64,000 bases of DNA from Caenorhabditis elegans (taxonomy: Eukaryota > Nematoda > Chromadorea > Rhabditida > Rhabditidae). Below, piece after piece: positions 50,565-62,612 of this stretch. The stretch's first letter is position 1. Every line of letters starts with the position of its first letter. The notes below the pieces were generated by a model. That model was given only the letters and a program-made list of their open reading frames with translations. It was not told the origin of the DNA and searched no databases. The stretch spans positions 6,754,501 to 6,818,500 of the forward strand of contig NC_003280.10 of assembly GCF_000002985.6 (NCBI RefSeq), in the 5' to 3' direction. The position numbers and the translations under genes were made by a program.

Positions 50565-52709
50565 TTATTCATCGAAGAAGTTGAATGTACATTTTCCGAT
50601 TTCCCACATATTAGTTGGAACTGCAGCATTGTAGTCATTCCACAACAAAGTACGCTGAAGATTTTTAAGTTAAGCTTGAATAAAACAAAACGTTTGTTAC
50701 CGTATCCATTTCAATATCACAACCAGGTGCCTTGATAACATGAATATTGAATGATGTGCTCTCTGTAACTGGAAGCTTGAATTGATCCTGATAGATTGGA
50801 TTTCCTTGCATTTCTCCGAACACCATGTCAACCTAAAAACTATGAAATTGAAGATTTATATTTGATTTTAAAAAAACTAACGTAGTTTTCGTTACTTGGT
50901 TCTCGTGAGACAGTGAATTTGAACTTTGTGAGCTCACTCACACCCGGCAATGGATAAGCAACATCTGAAAATTTCCATCAATTGAGAAGTTAATAATAAT
51001 TCAAAATACCAGACTGAGGAGAGACGTAAAATCCTTCGTTGAGAAAGAAATCGACAGTCTCGGAAAGTTTCATTCCTGTTTTGTATTGGTCAATTGGTAA
51101 CTGGGTGATCCAAAGTCTGAACCAGTGGCACTTATTCGTCGATAGAGTGAACATTTTGTAAGCATTGGAAACGTGCTGATCGTTCTGGAAAGGTTTTTTT
51201 TTAACTCCAAGTAATTAATGTCAGGCATGATACACGCAGACAGAAGAAAAAAAATCTATGATCTGGAAAATATAACTAACTGGAATATGAACAGGATACG
51301 TGTTGACCGAAACTCTCTTGAACAAAGCTTTCTGTATCAAGGGATTATCTTTCTTTCTTCCTCTGCCAGCGGATTTCAATCCTCCAACGGATTCACATGT
51401 CTTCTCACGGTTCGCCAAAACTCCATTCTTCATGTCTAACGTTTTAAGATACTGAAATAATCAAGATTCGGAAGGATGTGATTATCCAAACAACTAACTG
51501 CAAGCAAGTCGATAGACTTTTTAGCGTCTTTCTCTTTGACTGGAGGCAAGTAGTCGGTGGCAACTTGTGTTCTCCGATCGTTCAGCCATTTTGGAAAAAG
51601 ACCCTTCGTATCCTTTTGAACAGCTTTACGGAACAATGGATAGTAAGTTGAACCGATCTTATTGACTTGGCACATTCGGCTGGAAAAAAAATCTTCCAAC
51701 CCCAGACAAAAATTAATATGAATTGCATACCTGTTCGTGAGAATCAGCAGATCCGTGTCTTTCAAATTCATAGCAACAGTCTCTCCTTTATCGACAGCAC
51801 TTGTAAATTCATCATGATTTTCTGGGGATTTACTAAGCACCTGAAAAATCGATAATTTTATTCATATCATCCAGAACTTTCTCACGTGAACTTTCGAGAT
51901 TAATTGATCATCAATAATGAATTCCAATCGATTTCTCGCCCAATACTTTTTAACTTCTGATTGACCCGATTCTTTGATCAACAACTTATCAGCATGTGGA
52001 TAATATTTGACATATCGTTCTTCACAAGTACTTTCAGCGATGGCCAAGTTATGTGCATCATAGTAATTGTCTTTTTTCACTGGACACACGTAGATCCTGA
52101 AATTCAAATGTTTAAAATTTAAGAATACCACAAATAAAACTGACGCGTGGCAATAGTTGGGCGGCCAGAAAGAAATGTGAAAAAATCCATTGTTAATGTC
52201 ATTCTGCTCGTCAATTTTCCATACAGATGCCCAAGTTGGACGGTAGTTATCCCTGTAATAGAGTAATAAGTGTCAAAACTTGACTCCTGAGATTTCAGGT
52301 GATTAGGCTTCTAGGAATTTGAAATGGCTTGCAACATGAATGCTGTGCATTGCTTCACAAAGCTAACTCGCAATCTGCACATAATGCGTCATTAGACACA
52401 ATGGACTGATAGAACCAGGCACGAAATATGCATGCTTCAAGATTCAACATGGATACATCGCTGATTAACCAGAACGTGTTCAGAACGTTTCAGAGTTTCT
52501 TACATGTCATTTTTATCGATTTGATATTCTCCGTGAAGAATTGACAAAGGCTTGTCCAATGGAATTTGAATTTCACCATTATTTGGGGCACCTTGTGCCA
52601 GACATTTGGTAACAGCGAAGAGCAGTACCTGAAATAAATCGAATGAATTGATAACCATCGAAAGAAAATAACTTACACAAACTTTGAAAATCATTCTTGT
52701 TGTCATCAT
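50565..52709 (-). CDS. Secreted protein of unknown family
   Basis: Eleven minus-strand exons (52709-52677, 52628-52504, 52252-52145, 52096-51886, 51840-51731, 51679-51499, 51451-51281, 51184-51010, 50964-50882, 50832-50701, 50654-50565) join in phase to 472 residues. A signal peptide (MMTTRMIFKVCVLLFAVTKC) is followed by a soluble ectodomain with about nine scattered Cys, aromatic-rich segments (WASVWKIDEQND, FFHISFWPPNYCHA, CHWFRLWITQLPIDQY) and an acidic end (FNFFDE). No membrane segment or repeat is seen. All introns are short with good acceptors. I do not recognise the family; it looks like a conserved nematode extracellular protein. Confidence 0.75.
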
Positions 52710-55700
52710 AAACTGTTGAATAAACAAGAACTGATATTTTTTCGAAAAAAGGTAGAACTAACCACTTCATTAGCACAGAAACTCACGTTTTCCAATATGA
52801 TGCTCTAATTTCGTGCAAATTTTCCATATTTTAGTTCTAAGTTTTTAACGTGAAAATTATGAAATTGTTTAAAGCCACGCTTTTGTGTCTAAAATACCCA
52901 GATAACATTGTAAAACTACAGTCTAAAGAACCAGACATAAGACCTGCAGAAATTCTTGAAATACCGAAAACATTCATCAGAACTTTTGAAATGTTGACAT
53001 TTTTCTAAACCTTCGACAGAATTTTAGATAATCCGAAAATGATTGCATGTCTTAAATCATGCTGGGGCACACTAGATCTTCTGACCGTATCAAATAATTA
53101 GAGGTGTCAAAGTGTTTGCATTTATTTTTTTGTTCTCCAGAAATTGTCCCAAATTTCTACGAACCGTTTTTTTCTATGTCGTTAATTCAAACTATAATTC
53201 CGAACTCTGTAATCCCGAAAACCAGAGTCATACCTGTTGAAGAATTTCAAATTCATATTGAACTTATTGAAATCCAATCAACATCACTAGAGACACTGCT
53301 CAAACAATCAAATTTCCTGTTCCTCTTTCCAGTTTCATTGTGACGTACTCTCGTAATGTTTTCACAGCTGCAAGTATATCTCAGTGTCAAAGTTTTTTGT
53401 GAACTTTTAAATCAACTAATTTCAGAGTACTCTTTGAAAGTTTATAAACCAGTTGCACTTTCGTTTTACCTGTCATCAATATTATACAATCGTATCCGTC
53501 AATATTATACATATATTACTCTCTTTCGCCGAACCGCAGTTATCTAGAAAATAAAATAAATTCTTTTGGTATATTCTAATGTCCTATTACTTAGAAATTT
53601 GCATTGTTTTAAGTCTACTTGGTCAAAACAGTCAATCAACCAAAAGTTGAAAATACTGCGGTATTTTTTTTCAAATAATCCAATGTTGTTCTGTCTGTTC
53701 TATAAGTCCGCCATGATCTAGATTAACTTGATTCGCTCTTATCGTTCAACATTTTTTCCTGTTAGAGATAGTGTCTTATCTGAAAATGTTCAACTGTAGT
53801 AATTTAAAATTGAGATATCTCCAGAAAAGTAGAAAATTGTAATGAAACAATTTTGACTTCATCTTTTAATTTAGAATTTGCACACTTGGAATCATTTCCT
53901 TATTTCACATCCTATTCCCCTCCTTTTCTTCAAATACTATGCATTTATCGCATCACGTCAATGAGTCAGTGAGTCGCTAATCGCAGCGGCGGCCCCGTTA
54001 AATCGTCTTCTCGTTTTTGCTTCATTCCTTCAGAAGACGTGCTTTCCTTTTTCTTCTCGTATCGATCCCCCGTATGGAAGGCTCCTCGTTTCAACAGCCA
54101 ACCCCTTCCCATTCGTTTTCGTCGTCCGTCTTCTTCTTCGTCTTCTTTTTTCTTTTCTTTTCCTTTTTCTGCTGGTTTTTGCGAGAAAGAGTGTATGCGA
54201 GAAAAGCCAGTTGGGGAAAAGAAGAAGAAGCGGTGGGAGGCTCGACGGCGCGGAGCACACTTCTTCTCTGAGTCTGTCTCTTGCTCACGACTCCAGTCCA
54301 ACATCTCCAGCTTCTCACTAAAACGTTTTCTTTTTTGCTCGTGTGTCGTGTGCTCTCAACAAACCGCTAAGGACTATAAAATATTGAATAGGTGCCAGCA
54401 CTTTTTTGTTCTAGTTCCAGAAAAAGTATTTCTTGTATTGGATTTTCGATTGCTTCACCGTTACAGATAATTTTTCATTGTGAAAAATATCAATATATGG
54501 GGGTATTTTGAAAAATGATATTTTCATATCGAGTTTTTTCAAAATCAGTTTGGTTTTGTTGGATATTGTTCAAAACGCATTTTGCCCAAAAAATAAATAT
54601 TGAAACTTTACAAACATTATTTGTAGCCCCGTTCCATGCCTATTCCTATTTTCCGTTAAAAGCCAAAAATACAAATAAAAATGAAAAATCTGTTTTTCGA
54701 ACAATGGTATTTTGGTCTCATCACACTTTTGACTCTTCTCAATTATGCTTCGAAATAGGAACGAATTCAAATTTAACTAATGGCACTTGGGGTGCATCTT
54801 CTTTTGAAACAGAAAACTGACCTTTCACCCAAATGAAAATTACATGAGCTTGTGAAGATGACACAGGTCAGTAAAAAGAAAAAAGTGCGTGGGTATTTCT
54901 TTCTCCATAATTCTTGAAATTTCATTGGAGATATTTTGAAGAGGTGGGCTCATCTAAACATTAAGCTTAAGATTTTTGAAATATTTGAAAGACCCAAAAT
55001 AACTTACACAATCTTTTCAACAAAAAAAACTGTCATGAATTTTTATTTCTGAAAAGTCTCCAACATTGTCGACAAAGGAATTGATTTTTAATGTCTTCAA
55101 ATAATTTAGAAGCCGACAAATCAAAACTGTTGATGCCCTTCGCTCATCTCTGATTTATCATCGTATTTCTCAATTTCCCGCGAAGTTCGAATTTAGACAT
55201 GTTCCAAGGTCTCCGAAACTTTTCACCCCAGAACATCATACAAATATTTTATACAAGCTTGAAAAAATGTTACTAAGAAATTTTATCTCCAGCAACCTAA
55301 CATATAGTTACTAGAAACATTGTTGGCTGCCAAGTTCTGAGAAACACTACAATTTTTAAAGTTTTTCCGAAAACTTTTTTAAATCTTTAAGTAACTTATC
55401 CATTCTCTCAGTTCTTGAAATATGTTAGTGACAAGTTTTAAATATTTTTCCCAAGCCTATCTTGCAAAACTCCTGAATTAGAATCATTATTCAAAGCCAT
55501 GGGAAAATCAAGAATGCAACCACCACCGCAAATGCTCGATGTGAGCTTTCCCCAAAATTTGCATCCTCTACAACACTTCTTTTTCACCTGCCCTCCGAAA
55601 GAGCACCTCTTCTCTTCTTTTTTTTGCTCTGACGACGACATCTAACAAAAAATCAATTTTTTTTCGTTTTTCCAAGCGGTCCTTTCGTGTAGTCGACCCA

Positions 55701-56467
55701 TTCGTATTATCATTCGATGCTTTTTCACTTCTTATTTTTCGTCGCTTTTGAATTGCATATAGCGTGTTTATCGCAACGAAAAACAGACAAAAAAGAAAGC
55801 AAATATGCAAAAACAAAAAAATACGAAGCCAATAAAAAATATCTATCTTCAATTGGAATTCGAATTTTCAATTCAAATTCAAACCTACTAAAACCTACTA
55901 TTTTCCATAATTATAGATTCTCAAAGGTCTCCAAAGGAATGAGCCAAGAACAAAAAGTTGAGGAGAATACTGCACATTTCCCTTTCTATAACTTTTTCAA
56001 GATCTACTAAGATTTTTGACCCTTGGGATCCTCAAAGTTTTCAAAAAGTAATCCTGCTCTTCTCTAAATGACGTTTTTTTTTTTGTTTTCATCTGTTCAA
56101 AAAACCCCTTAACTAGTCGTCATTCTTGCCCTTGAATAATAGGATAATATGATTAATCTAATGTCATAATAATCTCCTCTTCGTCTCCCATATTTTTTCC
56201 CATACAAGGATTTCATTTTTACATCCGTGTTTCTCGTATCAGAATGTATTCTTCTTCTGGAAAAGTAAACAGACTCCTACATCTCTCGCCTCTTTCTGAA
56301 AAATTCTAATTATTTCGCTTCTGTAAACACATTTTCATCCGGGGTTTGCCTATTTTCCCATTCGACCCCCGACTCCGCCTCTTCATTCTCTCACGGAACC
56401 CTTTTCTTCGACGCTTTGCATCTTGATTTACCTCTGATTTCATTTATCAATCAAACTTTCAGTCACC
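52710..56467. other. Long intergenic region upstream of snt-1
   Basis: About 3.8 kb. A GC/CT-rich block at about 53975-54400, unlike its AT-rich surroundings, is a candidate promoter or noncoding first exon of snt-1. Short ORFs at 53104-53547 have codon-like stretches but no start, motif or good donor. Confidence 0.45.
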
Positions 56468-59400
56468 ATGGTGAAATTAGACTTTTCGTCGCAAGACGAA
56501 GAGAACGACGAAGACTTGACAAAAGAGTTTGTAAGGGATGAAGCACCAATGGAAGAAACAACATCGGAAGCAGTAAAGCAAATGTAAGTAGAAAAAGAAA
56601 AGAGCCATAATCTTTTAGAGATTGTATCTTTCTTTCCTAGACACACTCAGAAAATGAAAACTTTTGAGTTTCCAGTTCAAAGAACTAACAAAACCTGCGA
56701 CAAATATTATGGAAAATGCCAAAAATTTGAAACCCCAAAAATATTAATTAATTAAATATTAAAAAATATTAATATCAGAAAACCTGAATTCTATATTTTT
56801 TGAAACAAACTAAAAATCGAGTAAAAAGGGGCAGCACTAATAAGAGAGGTACAGCCAGTAGAATCGACTAATCTAAATTCGCCTCTAACTTAAAGTTTTG
56901 AAATTTACTGGAAAAATTGTTCGGCACCCGGTGTCCCTTCAAGCTCAACTTATAAAAAAAATAAGCTTGATTTTAAATTAATTGTCAAATCTTTGCTGAG
57001 GCCGTTCTAAGCATTGCCCAATTTCGGTACACCTTTTAGCAATGTTTCGGCAAATCATTCTCAGGAATTACCAACTGGTTATATTTTTTATGTTGATCGT
57101 TCAAATTTTATGATGATTCAAATATTTTTTGGCTTCACTGCGACATTATTTATCTTCATATAAATTTTAAACGATTATTTTAATCTGCTAAGGGGAAGAA
57201 AACAGAAGAAAAGAAAAAACGACAAACCATAAAAGAAACGAGAAAAATCATATAAAATATGAAATCTGTGGGCGCTCATAAACATGCGATGTGATGTCAT
57301 GATCGATTCATGAAGGAACAAATGTTGTTCATTTTCGATTGATTTATTGCATTCTGTGAATTTTTAAACAAAAATAAAATAATTTCAGAGCAACAACGAC
57401 AAAGGAGACGCTGAAAGATGTGGTTGTAAATAAAGTGATTGATGTGAAAGACGTTGTGAAAGAAAAGGTTATGCAACAAACTGGGAGTGAGTCATTAATT
57501 ATTGGTTGGAGAAAAATTGAAAGAAATAAACCTGAAGTTACCAAAACCCCTTAATCTTTTTATTTACTGAATAATCAATACAACTGTAATTGATTTTTGG
57601 TTCTCAATTTCGTTTTGAATTTTCGAAATATTTTGAATATTCCCAAACTCTTGAATCTCAACAAAATTTCATTGAAACAGAAAACCACAACATTGCTATA
57701 TTACTATGATTGTGATTAAGCTTTTTTCGATGATCTTTTATATATTTTTTACCAGAAACTTTGAATTCTTGTAGACAGAAATATAGAATTTATAACAACC
57801 GGTGTCATTTTTCAAGCTGACGTCATTGGTCTAATATAATAGTACCGTTTTCATTAAAATTCCTGGAAATTTTCATACAAAGTGTTCATGTATACTCTTT
57901 CTCAAATTTTCTCATTGTCTTTCGGGGATCTAAAATCGTTTTTTTTTCTTCCAAAAAAACTGGATGCTCCATCCGTTTCACAGCTTCAGGCTGTGTCGAT
58001 TGTAATTTGATATTTGGCTACCACGACAGCCTTTCTCTCTTTTTCCTTCTATTCCTCCCCATGCGCTGAATATTTTAGATTTTTTACTTTTCGAGTATTG
58101 AAAAGAAGAGAAAGTAGTAACCAGAATTGACGTGTATAGAAAGATGGCCCCAGAAAAGAAGAGCATGTGCCAAAAAAGTGGTAGATGTCCCTAGGGAGAG
58201 ACGAAAAATTAGTAGAAAAAGAGAGATAGAGAAGTAAAAGCATGAAGAACAATAACACATTCATCACTGGACACTAAAAAAGTAGTTCGTTTATGAGTTG
58301 GCGGCTCCAATGCTCCAATGGACAACAAATACTGGTGACGAAAATAATTAGGATAGGGAAAAGAGATATTCTTTGGGGAATAAATATTATAGAGATATGC
58401 AAAAAATAAATAAATACATACATCTATTAATAACTTATAGATTTCAATTAAATAGTAAACAAAAACAAAAAAAAAGTATAGAGAAAAAAAACAGCTGAAA
58501 GTGAATTTAATATTAAAGTAAAGTTGGTTTATTTTCTATTTTTCTCTCAACTTTTTCATATCCCTTTTTACGAGAATTTCAGTGCCTGAATGGGCGTTCG
58601 TATTTCTTGGATTCGTATTTATTCTGCTGGTTCTCGCGTGTGCATTCTGTCTCATTCGGAAGTTATTTGGAAAAAAGCGGCATGGTGAGAAGAACAAAAA
58701 GGGTGGATTGAAAGGATTCTTTGGTAAAGGACAGGATGTCGTTGATGGAAAAAATATTCAAGGGGTATGTTTTTGAAATGAAAAATAATGATGAAAAACA
58801 AGGAAGGAAATATAATAAGTTACGGAATACCGTATTCGAGCGACTTTGCGAAACCAAACATGTAAACTTGGTTATGATAATCTAGAGCTCCCATGTATGC
58901 ATGGAGGTGCAAGAGTATAATAGGCACGTAGGTAGGCAGGCAATTTTTTGCAAGTGACTCCAGGCATGCAAATGTCTTATTTCTGGATTTCTTCCTTGGA
59001 TTTCTTGGTATTGTTCTAATTTTTAGTTTTTGATTCTTAGGAAAATTTTATCAAGAATTTTACAAAAAAAAATTCCCGACTTTTTTGAAAACAAAAATCC
59101 TTGATCTAACTCATTTCCTAGAGTTAAACCTAAAACATTTTACTTGGATTTTTTTGAAAAACTTTTTATCGGGATTTTGAACCTACGAATTTTTGAATCT
59201 CGTTTATTGCTAAAACATTTTTTTAGCCAACCTTGCTGAACTCTTCCTAATTTTATAGCCCCTCGAGGTAACTAATTGTAAAAGTTGAAAACATAAATAA
59301 CGATTGTCTCGGTTTTTGAAATAAGTAGTACAAAGTTTTGATTTCTCTTAAGATTGGAATACAAATAAATTACTAACTGTCGTTCTAACTGGAGTTCAAT

Positions 59401-61479
59401 GAAACAAATTATTGTTCTAATAATTGTTTTTGAGAGCATGCATATTTTTAAAATAGCGATCAGAATCTCTTGGGGAATATGTCAGAATCAGTAATAGAAT
59501 TTCCAAACGATGACGACAGAATTTTCATCAAAATAGATTAAACATCAGTGTTGTCTAGTTTGATTTTGATAATTGTATAATTAATTTCAGATGGCTCAAG
59601 ACTTGGAAGAACTTGGTGATGCGATGGAACAAAATGAAAAAGAACAAGCTGAAGAAAAAGAAGAAGTGAAACTTGGAAGGATACAATATAAACTTGATTA
59701 TGATTTCCAACAAGGTCAACTAACTGTAACTGTAATTCAAGCAGAAGATTTACCAGGAATGGACATGTCAGGAACATCAGATCCATATGTAAAATTGTAT
59801 TTGTTACCGGAGAAAAAGAAGAAGGTTGAGACGAAAGTACATCGAAAAACTCTTAATCCAGTATTCAATGAGACATTCATTTTTAAAGTCGCTTTCAACG
59901 AAATTACGGCAAAAACTCTTGTCTTTGCAATTTATGATTTCGATCGGTTCAGTAAGCACGATCAAATCGGACAAGTTCTCATTCCGCTTGGAAAAATTGA
60001 TTTGGGAGCTGTTATCGAAGAATGGAAGGATATTGCACCACCACCAGATGACAAAGAAGCTGTAAGTTTTGTTTTTTTTAAATGTTAATTGAATTATCAA
60101 AAAGTAATTGAGAAATAGAAGCACCGTCTATGTAGAAACGAATCAGTTCAGTTGAAAATCTACTTCCAAAGTACACTATTTCAAATATTTATAAATACAA
60201 CAATATAAATTTGAGAGCTATAACACCTATTATCCTTCCAGACGTAAAAAAATTTACAATGCGATTCTTTCTGACCTCACATTCTTTAATAGCGAATTCG
60301 AAATACTTTAATCATTTTTTTGACAACCCAAAAACCAAAAACAAATTCTAAAAATTCAGGAGAAGAGTCTTGGTGACATTTGCTTCTCACTTCGGTACGT
60401 CCCAACTGCTGGTAAATTGACAGTGGTCATTCTGGAAGCAAAAAATCTTAAGAAAATGGACGTCGGTGGTTTATCAGGTAACTTTTTTTTAATTAAAAAA
60501 ATTATTGATCCTAATTCTAACAAAAATCTAAACTTTAAAATTATAAGATCCATATGTGAAATTGGAAATGTTCGGAGAAGATAGAAAACGATTGAAAAAG
60601 AAGAAAACGAATATCAAACGGAAAACTTTGAATCCATATTTTAATGAGAGTTTTGTATTTGACAAATTGCCATTGCATAAAATGAAGGTGATCTGGGAAT
60701 TCATAAATTTGCGCTGAAACTAAACTATTCTATATCCCCAAATATTGCTGGCTTTAACCTTTCTAACTAAATCTAACATTTCATTTTCTGGGGTAATTTT
60801 CAGATCCTTATGTGAAGATTGTGTTGATGCAAGGTGGAAAACGACTGAAAAAGAAGAAGACATCAATCAAAAAGTGTACACTTAACCCATATTATAACGA
60901 ATCGTTCAGCTTTGAAGTGCCTTTCGAACAAATTCAGGTGGCTTTTTCTAACATGTCTTTCTAACTTTTTCATTCAACTTCGAGACGATTTTTGAATATT
61001 TATTTTTTTTTAATATTTGCAGAAAGTTTCCCTTATGATCACTGTGATGGATTATGATAAACTTGGATCCAATGACGCTATTGGAAGGTGTCTATTGGGA
61101 TGTAATGGAACCGGTGCCGAGCTGAGGTTTGCTTTTGTTTTTTTTTTTTAATAATTTTTTAAATGAAAGTCTAAAAATTCTTGCAAGTGACCACAGAAAT
61201 ATGGGTTTATTTTTAAAAGTGTTAACTGGTGACATATACATTTTGATAATTGGAAGTTCTAAGAAGTTTGGTTTATTTTTTTCAATTTTTCATAAATCTA
61301 ATGTGATACCGAGACCATAAACAATGTTGCGAAATTCCTTTATCAACCTAAACAAAAGTATTCCAACTATTTCCAGGCATTGGATGGATATGTTGGCTTC
61401 ACCACGTCGTCCAATTGCTCAATGGCATACACTTGGACCAGTTGAAGAAGAAGGTGATAAGAAAGATGATAAGAAATAA
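56468..61479 (+). CDS. snt-1: Synaptotagmin, synaptic-vesicle calcium sensor
   Basis: Coding exons: 56468-56583, 57389-57486, 58583-58764, 59591-60061, 60360-60477, then either 60548-60687 or 60804-60937, then 61023-61126 and 61377-61479. With the second alternative the protein is 441 residues, with the first 443. Order: lumenal acidic N-terminus, one membrane segment ([20 protein letters not shown]), a linker with basic residues, C2A (calcium loops [13 protein letters not shown] and [13 protein letters not shown]), C2B (polybasic KRLKKKKT, loop [17 protein letters not shown] motif near the end). It couples calcium entry to vesicle fusion and aids endocytosis at nerve terminals. A polyadenylation signal lies at about 61922. 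The length agrees with known SNT-1. Confidence 0.96.
60548..60687 (+). CDS. snt-1: snt-1 alternative exon A (C2B)
   Basis: Encodes [20 protein letters not shown] and then [17 protein letters not shown]. Its acceptor (TATAAG) is weaker than that of exon B. It begins in the same phase and ends in the same phase as exon B, and joining both would repeat the DPYVK block, so the two are mutually exclusive. Confidence 0.85.
60804..60937 (+). CDS. snt-1: snt-1 alternative exon B (C2B)
   Basis: Encodes [20 protein letters not shown] and then [17 protein letters not shown], paralogous to exon A. It replaces the same C2B strands, including the polybasic strand. Confidence 0.85.
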
Positions 61480-62612
61480 ATGTATGACTTTATCATTTTT
61501 TTTAAATTTAAATGCCTTATTCAATCTAAATTTTTCACTTTTTTTTAATTCAAAGAGATATTATTTTTCCTGCTTGTCCTTTTTCGTTCAAAGTTTCAAT
61601 TTCCCGATGTACATAGGATCTAGTCGCTGTGAAAATCCATGCATCAAATATTTTTATTTTATTTTTTTATAATGCAATGTGTAGAAATGAGTAGCAATTG
61701 TCAGTGCCAAGGCGGTGATTTAAATATTAATCTCTCTTTGTTTTCACTCTTCCAACATGTTCCTTATATACTCGAATTCAGAGTTTCTCCTTTTCTTAAT
61801 TTATTTAACTTTTCCAATTTATTTATTCGTTAGATGTCTATTTTTTGGAAATTTGTGTTTTTTTCTGTCAATCTTGCTGACATAATTAAATTGCATCGTT
61901 TACACATTTTTCTTTTTGGTAAATAAATAACTTCTAAAACTGATTTTATAAAAAATATTTGATGTTTTGTTTCAAAACTATTTGATGTGCTGCAGATTGG
62001 AAATATGTATTAAATTTATTGCTGAATACATTTTTCTAACAAAAATTACTGAAGTTTGATTTGAAGTTTATCTGTTTAAGTCTACAGAAACCAAAGCAAA
62101 TTCACATCTGTTTATTTGATACCGTTTTATGGAAAAGGGTCATATATCTGTTTGATGGATCAACATATTTTATATTTGATATGGTATAATCACTCGATAC
62201 TAACTATAGTTGTTCGGGTTCGGATTACCTGTAGATTCATCTTCAGAGCGTTTATAAGAAAAATGTGTAATGGCAGCATTTCAGCAGATTACTTTACAAA
62301 AACCTAATTTTGGCTTATGGGACATTGACTGCAAATAAAATGGTCAATGTTAGAAGAATTCCAGTAAATTTTGAGAGAAAATATCTTGGGAGCATTACCT
62401 CAAACATTTAATTTTCAGGTATTTTATGTATTTTAACGTCTTTTATCCACTGTCATCAATTTAACTCTGATTCCGGATAGTGAATTTATCAATTCTTTCC
62501 TTCAGTACCTAAACTATTCAATGGAATTCGAACTGTGTTGCGATGTGAATAGTGAGTGCCTTTTTCAAGTACAATAATAACTTTTTTATTCGGAAGAAAA
62601 ATCTTTTTAAAG
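61480..62612. other. snt-1 3' UTR and intergenic sequence
   Basis: AATAAA at about 61922 suggests a 3' UTR of about 450 bases. The remainder is AT-rich with nothing supported. Confidence 0.5.

Noticed and set aside
53104..53547. Two adjacent plus-strand ORFs that might be exons of a small gene
   Set aside because: No convincing start codon or donor between them and no recognisable motif; biased AT composition explains the openness.
53966..54304. Arg/Lys/Glu-rich ORFs on both strands
   Set aside because: They reflect CT/GA-rich low-complexity sequence in the snt-1 upstream island.
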